From positions 1-8,975 of the forward strand of contig JBELJZ010000033.1 of the NCBI GenBank assembly GCA_042089915.1: a stretch of 8,975 nucleotides of DNA, in the 5' to 3' direction. Positions 1 to 6,257 of the stretch are shown here, in pieces. The position numbers were made by a program, and so were the translations under genes. Source of the stretch: UBA8752 sp002172485. GTDB lineage: Bacteria; Bacteroidota; Bacteroidia; Flavobacteriales_D; Sanyastnellaceae. Numbering within the stretch: position 1 is the stretch's first letter; each line of letters opens with the position of its first letter. The notes beneath the pieces were generated by a model, which was not told the DNA's origin, made no database searches, and saw only the letters and a list, made by a program, of their open reading frames with translations.

Positions 1-3000
1 ACCCTTTCGGATGAGGATGAGCAGGACTTCTTCCTGGTCGGTGTCATTCCGGGTAGAGGATTGGATGGCCCCATTTTCCTGCAATTGGGCAGTGCATCTT
101 CTTGTGGCTGGGAGCATGGAGAAGAATCGAAATACTCAGAGTTCTATCCAGACCTGTTCCCAGGAGGATTGCCATTGACAGAAGACAACTACACCACTGT
201 GGGGGCCACCGTCATGAAGCAGGACCCGTCATGGAATGTGGCCACAGGAGGCAATTTTGTCGTGTCCAACACGGGCGTCAGCTACCCATATTGTGACGAC
301 GCTGGCGACAGCCAGCCCGCTCTCGAGGACAGCTGGATTGCAAATCAGCCCTATGTCACCCCGCTTGCTGGAGAGGGTCCCCAAGCTGGCTTCATGGCGT
401 TGACAGCAGCCTCTTTCGGTATAATGTCCGTCCAAGCGGGACTTTCCGGAAACTTCGTCGGAATTTCCTACGGCGTTCTTGCATCGGTTGGTGCAATGGC
501 CCTCTGGGGCTTGGATGTCGGCTTCCATTATGCCTGGCGAAACGCCACCGCACAAAACGCGGATTACAACTTTACCGGCAACTGCAACTTCACCCCTGCG
601 ACGAATTCACTGATTCAAGACCAAATCTGGCTTCCATCAACGATGGCAGAGGACTTGTTTGTGGTGGATGGTGCAGCTCGACTCGACTCGTTGGGGCCGG
701 TGCGTCCGCAATCGGTGAAAATGGAGCGCCCTGACATTAAGATTTCTCACGATTACGCTTACTCCAGTTACCAGCCTGTGGTGGATGTGGATACACTGCC
801 ATTTACCGTGTCGGCCCCAATGGACGCCACGCTTGGCTTCACCATTCACGCCCGGAACAATGCCCCCTACCCCTATGGTGGCCCGAGTACCTTCACCATC
901 CTCTCGGATCAGCTCCAAAACTCGATCGATGTCGCCATGGCATTCGGTGGTGACGGAACCCTGACCAATCAGTATTGGATGTACCCGAGCTGGTCAGAAA
1001 GTGTTCCGGTTGGCGGAACGGCTGAAGGAGACTATGAAGTGCCGCTGACCGTCTCGCACACGGGTGTGATCACGGATGGTTCCATGATCGGACAGGTCGT
1101 GGTTCAGATGCAATCTGTATGTGACTATCAGACCATCTACGATGAAATCAAGATTCCGATCCAATGGACGCCCGCTTGCTCGGATGTCACCATCACGGCT
1201 CCGCTGGACAACTGGACGGCCACATTGGATGAATTCATCTCAGGGTCGGATTTCCACGCCACCGATGTGCAAGTGGATGTGGACATCGCCGAAAACGAGT
1301 TCAAGAACTGGAACCAAGACACCACTGGAATCGACGAGCCCGTCGAAGTGGAAATGCGCGTGGGCAACGGAGCTTGGACCAAAATCACGAACATCGAGCT
1401 CTTCGAGACCCTTCAAGCGGTAGAGCTCAATACCGACTCCACCTTGAATGATCTGGAGTTCGGCTGGAATCCCCGAACTGTCGGCACCATCGACAACCAA
1501 GGACTGGGCTACGAGGGCCCCGTGCAGCTCCGGGCCAAATCCAATTGTTCCAACCCGACGTTGGCCGAGTCCAAATTCTCGGATGTCGTCGTAGGATATG
1601 TGGATTATGTGCGTCCCGAGATGTTCGGTGACGTGATTCCACTGGACCAGTCGTATGACCAGGGTGACGAAATCATGCTGCGTTGGAGTGAATCCATGGA
1701 AACGTCCATTGCGGCTTACACCCTCGATCCCACCGAGGTGGGCATCCGTGCGGAAATGAACACGGACTACGCGGCCAACTCAGGCGGGGTCAAGTTCGAA
1801 GGCGAGGAGTACGTGGCCGTCCTGCAAGGGCCTCCTTTCGACGCCTACATGGCGGGTGTGGAAGTTGGATTGCCAGGATGGGCCATCAGTGCGCGCCTCT
1901 GGGGTGGCCATGTGGCTGCACAGAATGGTGGGGACCCGGACTATGATACCTTGAGTGGAACCATTGTGACCCAAGGTGACGAGGCCAGCGGAGCCATTGT
2001 GGTGGAAATCATCAATGCCGACAGCATCGGAATCCGCGCCATTCAGGGCGGAACGGTCATCAGTGGTGACTCCATTCAAGTCAGTGGCTTCGACAACACC
2101 GACAACTGGAATGAGCAGTGGAACTACCTCGAAATCGAATTCGAGCCCACGGGCGACGGCCTCTTCAATTGCCGCGCCATCCTGAACAGTTTCGAGAACG
2201 TCGGTGCCATTGACCTCAGCGGTTTCGAAATCGCTTCCCGCCAAATCACGGTGGGCAACGGATGGCGCAACTCTGCCCCCACGATGGATCCGCTTGGCTT
2301 GCCGATGCAAGACTTCCGCATGTGGTCCAGCCAGCGCGAGACCCAGCTTTCGGAGACCCCTGCCCTGCCGATCACGGGCAAGGAACTCGGCCTCCAGGTC
2401 TGGCTGCCTTTCGACGAGTTGACCGGCACGCCAGTGGAACAGGCACGTCACCGCGACATCGTGATGAACGCCAATTGGCACATGCCCACGGGCGCCCATG
2501 CCTTGGACTTCGGTCCAATGGCAGCTGCACAGAAGTATCCAGTGCCCACGTTGGTGGGGTTGAACTGGACCCCGCTGGGCACACGGAACACCACTGTGGA
2601 ACTGTGGGTGAAGCCGGGAACCCCCGGTACCCCGCAGTCCATCTTGTCCATCAACGGCACGTATGACCCCGAGATCGACCTGAACAAAGTCGGTTGGGGC
2701 GTCGAGTTTGACCATGAGGGGTACCTCACGGTGCACAACGGCCCGGCCTACACGCTCACGTCACCGACACCGCTGACCGATACATGGCACCACGTGGCCA
2801 TTGTCCGTCGCATCGACGGCACCGTGCTGCTCCACATCGACGGAGAGAACGTGGATGCAAGCCCAGCCTACAGTCATGGCAAATTGATCCCTGCGGTCAT
2901 TTCCCTCGGCGCAAGGCGGACGCTCAGCGGCGATGTCCAACCGTGTACCGACCTCGGCATCGAAGAGGTGGTGGTGGACACCAGTGAAGTCTGGACCAAC

Positions 3001-6000
3001 ACGCTAGGCTGGTTCGGTATGGATTCAACAGCCAACCTGAGCATCCATCGGATCATCAGCGATTCGCTTTGTGTCATTGACACGGTGGGCTATGCTTACG
3101 TCAACAACACGGTGAGTTTTGTGGGCGGTTGTGGCGACTTCATGCACGAAGGCGTGGACTACAGTACGGCCATCTACCCGACAGCCGACAGCTTGGCCAC
3201 GACCTGCAATGCCGTGCCGTTGCCACCATGTGCCGATCAGACCGCGTACGTGGACACCTTGGCCACGGAATCCATCGCTGTGAGTTCCCTCGCCGCCGAC
3301 CTCAACCCAGGTTTGGCAGAAATGACCGGCAGTTTGGATGTGTACCGCCTGTTGTCTGACACGGCATGCACCATTGATCGCGTCCGGTACGGACATGTCC
3401 GAGAGCTGGAGTCGTGGATTGGATTCTGTGGGGACCTCGTGTACGACGCACCGACCGGCACCACCACAGACCTGGCCGCCGAGGTCTATGGCAACCAGGC
3501 TGAACTCCAAGCCAACTGCACCTTCACCCCGTCCTCTGAGCCGCCGGTCGGCTATGACCGCTTCTTCACCGGCATGGTGGATGAATTGCGTGTGTGGAAC
3601 ACGGCCCTTCCGCTGAGCGTCATCCGACAGCGGATGCGGGAAGCTGTGCAGGGCTACGACAACCTGATGTTGTATGCGCCATTCGAGCAGCGCACGGGCA
3701 TGAACAATGGTGTGGCCACCACGATCGAACCGACGGACGCCTTCAACTACGGGCCGTGGGACGGATACACCTACTTCAATGACGACGGTTCCTTGGGACA
3801 ACCTGACGCCTTCGAGAAGCTCGCCTTCGACATCCGCGGCAACGTGTCCTCCACGGAATTCCGCAACGCCATTCAAGAAGCCGATGCTCCGCTCATTCAT
3901 GAGGAGCCGCTCGCAAAAGATGGGTCCAGCGACCTGATTGCCGACGTGGACTGGAACGCCATGCACGACGAAGTCATCCTTCAGTTGAATGACGACGAGC
4001 TGTACAAGTACGAAGACCAAATTGTGACCTTCACCTTGCCTGCCTCTCAAATGCGAGACGAACTGGGCAACTCGATTGAAAGCGACCAAGTCTTCGACCT
4101 GTTGATCAACCGCAACCCGCTGGTATGGATGGAAGACGAAGCTTCCCTCGTGGGCTTGATGGGAGACCCCATCCAATACATGACGGCCATTCAAAACGAA
4201 GGCATTCACCAGAAGTACTTCGAAATCGATGGGCTTCCGAGTTGGATTGAAGCCACGCCGACCAGCGGCACCATCGATGGCGGCGAGACCATTCCGATTC
4301 ACTTCGAAATCGAGGAGGGATTGGAGATTGGCCACTACATGGCCGACATCCGACTGAAGGGTGGATTGCCCTGCGGCAACTACCAGTACGGCGGGTTCTG
4401 TTACGGCGAGCGTTTCACGCTCAACGTGGAGACCTTCGTCGAACCCCCTGTGCTCGATTTCGACCCGGCTGGATTTGATGCCATGATGTCTGTGGTGGCC
4501 AAAGTCCATGTCAACGGAGCGGCCAGCTATGACGACCGCGACATTGTGGCGGCCTATATCGATGGTGAGTTGCGCGGCACGGCCCACGTGGACAACCTGG
4601 TGGCAGGCCAACAGTTGGCCTTTGTCAGCATCTTCTACAACGAAGCCGAAGACGCAGGCAAGAAGGTGGTCTTCAATGTTTGGGATGCTTCCACGGGCAC
4701 CATGCGTGCCGCAGTGGAGACCCACTGGCCGACCATGGGCACCCTGATCGAAGTCACGCCAACCCAGACCGCCACGGGAAGCTTGTTCGAGCCCCTGTTG
4801 CTCAATGCCACCGAGCGGATCGAAGTTTCCACTGTGCTGACACCTGGCTGGAACTGGGTGAGCTTCAACGTGGTAGAGGACACGCCCACCCAGGTGGACA
4901 GCCTCTTCAAGGACATCGTGAACTTGGGGGACATCGCACAGGTCAAGATTCACGACCTCGGCTACGATGACAACCTTGGCATGGTCATTCCCGGCGTCGG
5001 CTACTTCGACGATGCCACCAACTTGTGGACCACCACCGCAGAAGACACCGCCATGGTCACCCACAACTACAAGGTGAAAATGCACGGTGACCCAGGCGAC
5101 TCGTGGACCATTCGAAACACTGGAAAGGCTGCCAACCCCCTGGTTTACAACAAACTGCTCACGCAAGGATGGAACAGCATGGGATACATTCCGCAGTCTC
5201 CGCTTCCGGTGGAGGACGCCCTGATCCACTTGAGCGATCAAGAATGGGTGTCGGCCACACAGGTGGCCCTGATCCGCAGCCGTTATGATGGATTTGCGAT
5301 GTATGCTGGCAATGGTGAATGGGCCGGATCCCTGTCCATCCTCGAGCCGGGCAAAGGGTACCGCCTGTACATGGAGCCGACCGACTTTGCCGGCAAGCCC
5401 ATTGGCGACTTTGAGTGGCCGCTGACCGGCAACTACTTGGGACACCGGACTACACCGGAAGGGTTCAATGGCATTGCCAGTGAGGAAACCCAACAATGGC
5501 CGATGTCGGTTCAGGACCTGAGCACCACCATGAGTGCCGTGATTCGCTTGGCTGCGGATGTCCCCCACCCCCAGTCCATTGGGGATGAAATCGGGGTATT
5601 CGCCACCGGTCCGGATGGGGTCGAGCGCTGTGTTGGACACGCCAGACCGCAGGACACCGACAACGGATTGCTGTATTTCACCACGATTTACGGTGAGCCT
5701 GTCGGCGCCAACGGCATGCGCCAAGCCTTGCGTTTCCGCTGGATGAATGCCCTGACGGAATTGGAACTCTTGGCCGACGAGGTGGAGTTCTTTGATGCCG
5801 AAGGCTGGAGAGGCACGCTCACCGAGCCGCTGGTCTTGCACTTCCAGAAGAGCGAAACGGTCCCGGTGGACAGCCAGGGCGGCCTGGTGGCCTACCCGAA
5901 CCCGTTCCGCGATGAGCTGACCATCCACTGGCATGGAACTGAGCCTGTGGTGGAGCTGCGCATTGAAGACGCCGCCGGTCGCCTGATCGACGTACTCGAC

Positions 6001-6117
6001 TGTGACCACCTGGAAACTGGCCCTTGCCGCTGGAATGCGTCCGCTGCGGAAAGCGGGGTCTACATGATCCATGCCGTCACGGAAGAGCGCAACTACACGG
6101 TGCGCGTCATCAAGTGA
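1..6117 (+). CDS. Giant secreted multidomain protein with LamG domains and T9SS type A sorting tail (5' partial)
   Basis: The frame is open from base 1 to the TGA at 6115-6117 (2,038 codons in the window), so the true start and signal peptide lie upstream; the TTG at 61 is not a convincing start because similar coding sequence continues to its left. Domains, numbered from the window edge: an unrecognised N-terminal region with a hydrophobic Gly/Ala/Ser-rich stretch (about 130-179); Ig-like regions (about 392-590); a LamG-like sandwich (about 597-780); a second LamG (about 796-1218) split by a two-copy insert (980-1180); an Ig-like domain (about 1294-1378); a BACON-like domain with the PSWIEATPTSGTI signature (about 1406-1459); a D-x-V-A-A module (about 1487-1604); two GWNW modules (about 1613-1791); a second D-x-V-A-A module (1835-1948); and a T9SS tail (about 1960-2038). 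The likely role is cell-surface adhesion or glycan binding after T9SS export. I see no catalytic motif. The coding call is very secure; the function is inferred from domain style. Confidence 0.95.
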   Translation, partial: TLSDEDEQDFFLVGVIPGRGLDGPIFLQLGSASSCGWEHGEESKYSEFYPDLFPGGLPLTEDNYTTVGATVMKQDPSWNVATGGNFVVSNTGVSYPYCDDAGDSQPALEDSWIANQPYVTPLAGEGPQAGFMALTAASFGIMSVQAGLSGNFVGISYGVLASVGAMALWGLDVGFHYAWRNATAQNADYNFTGNCNFTPATNSLIQDQIWLPSTMAEDLFVVDGAARLDSLGPVRPQSVKMERPDIKISHDYAYSSYQPVVDVDTLPFTVSAPMDATLGFTIHARNNAPYPYGGPSTFTILSDQLQNSIDVAMAFGGDGTLTNQYWMYPSWSESVPVGGTAEGDYEVPLTVSHTGVITDGSMIGQVVVQMQSVCDYQTIYDEIKIPIQWTPACSDVTITAPLDNWTATLDEFISGSDFHATDVQVDVDIAENEFKNWNQDTTGIDEPVEVEMRVGNGAWTKITNIELFETLQAVELNTDSTLNDLEFGWNPRTVGTIDNQGLGYEGPVQLRAKSNCSNPTLAESKFSDVVVGYVDYVRPEMFGDVIPLDQSYDQGDEIMLRWSESMETSIAAYTLDPTEVGIRAEMNTDYAANSGGVKFEGEEYVAVLQGPPFDAYMAGVEVGLPGWAISARLWGGHVAAQNGGDPDYDTLSGTIVTQGDEASGAIVVEIINADSIGIRAIQGGTVISGDSIQVSGFDNTDNWNEQWNYLEIEFEPTGDGLFNCRAILNSFENVGAIDLSGFEIASRQITVGNGWRNSAPTMDPLGLPMQDFRMWSSQRETQLSETPALPITGKELGLQVWLPFDELTGTPVEQARHRDIVMNANWHMPTGAHALDFGPMAAAQKYPVPTLVGLNWTPLGTRNTTVELWVKPGTPGTPQSILSINGTYDPEIDLNKVGWGVEFDHEGYLTVHNGPAYTLTSPTPLTDTWHHVAIVRRIDGTVLLHIDGENVDASPAYSHGKLIPAVISLGARRTLSGDVQPCTDLGIEEVVVDTSEVWTNTLGWFGMDSTANLSIHRIISDSLCVIDTVGYAYVNNTVSFVGGCGDFMHEGVDYSTAIYPTADSLATTCNAVPLPPCADQTAYVDTLATESIAVSSLAADLNPGLAEMTGSLDVYRLLSDTACTIDRVRYGHVRELESWIGFCGDLVYDAPTGTTTDLAAEVYGNQAELQANCTFTPSSEPPVGYDRFFTGMVDELRVWNTALPLSVIRQRMREAVQGYDNLMLYAPFEQRTGMNNGVATTIEPTDAFNYGPWDGYTYFNDDGSLGQPDAFEKLAFDIRGNVSSTEFRNAIQEADAPLIHEEPLAKDGSSDLIADVDWNAMHDEVILQLNDDELYKYEDQIVTFTLPASQMRDELGNSIESDQVFDLLINRNPLVWMEDEASLVGLMGDPIQYMTAIQNEGIHQKYFEIDGLPSWIEATPTSGTIDGGETIPIHFEIEEGLEIGHYMADIRLKGGLPCGNYQYGGFCYGERFTLNVETFVEPPVLDFDPAGFDAMMSVVAKVHVNGAASYDDRDIVAAYIDGELRGTAHVDNLVAGQQLAFVSIFYNEAEDAGKKVVFNVWDASTGTMRAAVETHWPTMGTLIEVTPTQTATGSLFEPLLLNATERIEVSTVLTPGWNWVSFNVVEDTPTQVDSLFKDIVNLGDIAQVKIHDLGYDDNLGMVIPGVGYFDDATNLWTTTAEDTAMVTHNYKVKMHGDPGDSWTIRNTGKAANPLVYNKLLTQGWNSMGYIPQSPLPVEDALIHLSDQEWVSATQVALIRSRYDGFAMYAGNGEWAGSLSILEPGKGYRLYMEPTDFAGKPIGDFEWPLTGNYLGHRTTPEGFNGIASEETQQWPMSVQDLSTTMSAVIRLAADVPHPQSIGDEIGVFATGPDGVERCVGHARPQDTDNGLLYFTTIYGEPVGANGMRQALRFRWMNALTELELLADEVEFFDAEGWRGTLTEPLVLHFQKSETVPVDSQGGLVAYPNPFRDELTIHWHGTEPVVELRIEDAAGRLIDVLDCDHLETGPCRWNASAAESGVYMIHAVTEERNYTVRVIK
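2944..3519 (+). repeat. Two diverged tandem units of about 95 residues inserted in the second LamG domain
   Basis: Unit 1 (about 2944-3228) and unit 2 (about 3229-3519) align by eye. Both start at a cysteine. Both carry an LSIHRIISD / LDVYRLLSD strand followed by a cysteine and an I-D-x-V-x-Y segment (CVIDTVGY / CTIDRVRY). Exactly 20 residues after that cysteine comes the third, in GGCGD / GFCGD, and each unit ends with a further cysteine (TTC / ANC). The copies are clearly diverged at protein level, so this is an old duplication, not a recent DNA repeat. They sit between the ISLGARR strand and the FTGMVDELRVWN strand of one LamG sandwich, so they probably project from a surface loop. I do not recognise the family. 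Confidence 0.7.
4837..5373 (+). repeat. Duplicated GWNW-type module
   Basis: Two copies of a module common in Bacteroidota surface proteins. Copy 1 (about 4837-5082) starts LTPGWNWVSFNV and continues through VDSLF and VKIHDL. Copy 2 (about 5155-5373) starts LLTQGWNSMGY, continues through VEDALIHL and VALIRS, and ends with the typical FAMYAGNGEWAGSLSILEPGKGY segment. Copy 1 has a shorter, diverged second half (GYFDDATNLW). The module normally precedes or lies between D-x-V-A-A modules in large exported proteins, and it does so here. Its biochemical function is not known to me. Confidence 0.75.
5878..6114 (+). other. T9SS type A C-terminal sorting domain of the giant protein
   Basis: The last 79 residues match the Por_Secre_tail style of sorting domain. 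They contain a YPNPF motif at 5893-5907, then a short beta-strand with alternating hydrophobic residues (DELTIHW), a second strand and turn (VELRIEDAAGRLI), a late SGVYMIHA strand and a terminal basic strand ending in VRVIK. In this family the tail directs passage through the type IX translocon and is then usually cleaved, with the cargo anchored to the surface or released. This predicts that the protein is made with an N-terminal Sec signal, outside the window, and that the host has a type IX secretion system. Confidence 0.93.
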
Positions 6118-6136
6118 CCACAGAACTGACCTGAAT

Positions 6137-6167
6137 GAAAAGCCCCGGCCATGAGCCGGGGCTTTTC
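6137..6167 (+). terminator. Strong rho-independent terminator after the giant gene
   Basis: A perfect 13-bp stem (6137-6149 with 6155-6167) with a 5-nt loop (6150-6154) lies 19 nt after the TGA of the giant gene. Its core is AGCCCCGGC / GCCGGGGCT with an A-tract on the left arm and TTTT on the right, so the same sequence could terminate transcription from either direction. It should separate transcription of the giant gene from that of the downstream secreted-protein gene. Confidence 0.87.
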
Positions 6168-6210
6168 CGTTTGGAACGGACCACTCCGCTCCATCGCGCA
6201 CAAACGCAAT

Positions 6211-6257
6211 TCACCAACGGTACTATAAATCCTGACGAAGCGCAGTAAATTATACAC
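6211..6257 (+). promoter_or_regulatory. Candidate promoter and A/T-rich leader of the 614-residue secreted protein gene
   Basis: Between the terminator and the ATG at 6258 the composition shifts from GC-rich to A/T-rich, with TACTATAAAT at 6221-6230 as a plausible -10/-7 element and a second A/T-rich stretch (TAAATTATA, 6246-6254) next to the start codon. There is no purine-rich Shine-Dalgarno sequence. That is normal for Bacteroidota, where an unstructured A/T-rich leader supports initiation. There is no exact match to the TAnnTTTG Bacteroidota -7 consensus and no clear -33 TTG at the right distance, so the promoter position is tentative. Confidence 0.35.

Noticed and set aside
61..63. TTG at 61 as the translation start of the giant protein
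   Set aside because: The frame is open back to base 1 with the same acidic exported-protein style (SDEDEQDFFLVGVIPG), and no signal peptide follows the TTG. The gene therefore begins outside the window.
1780..2736. A minus-strand open frame of 318 codons opposite the LamG region
   Set aside because: It has no domain signature, it overlaps a well-supported LamG coding region, and no leader or promoter-like sequence is visible.
3025..6201. A minus-strand open frame of more than 1,000 codons opposite the giant gene
   Set aside because: It is antisense to a strongly supported coding sequence with recognisable domains and a sorting tail. Its translation is His/Val/Gly/Arg-rich, without recognisable domains or a signal peptide, as expected for a shadow frame in GC-rich DNA with biased codon use.
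6118..6257. A small RNA or short gene in the intergenic region
   Set aside because: After the terminator there are only about 90 nt, with promoter-like A/T-rich sequence next to the next start codon. No further stable stem or convincing short reading frame is seen.
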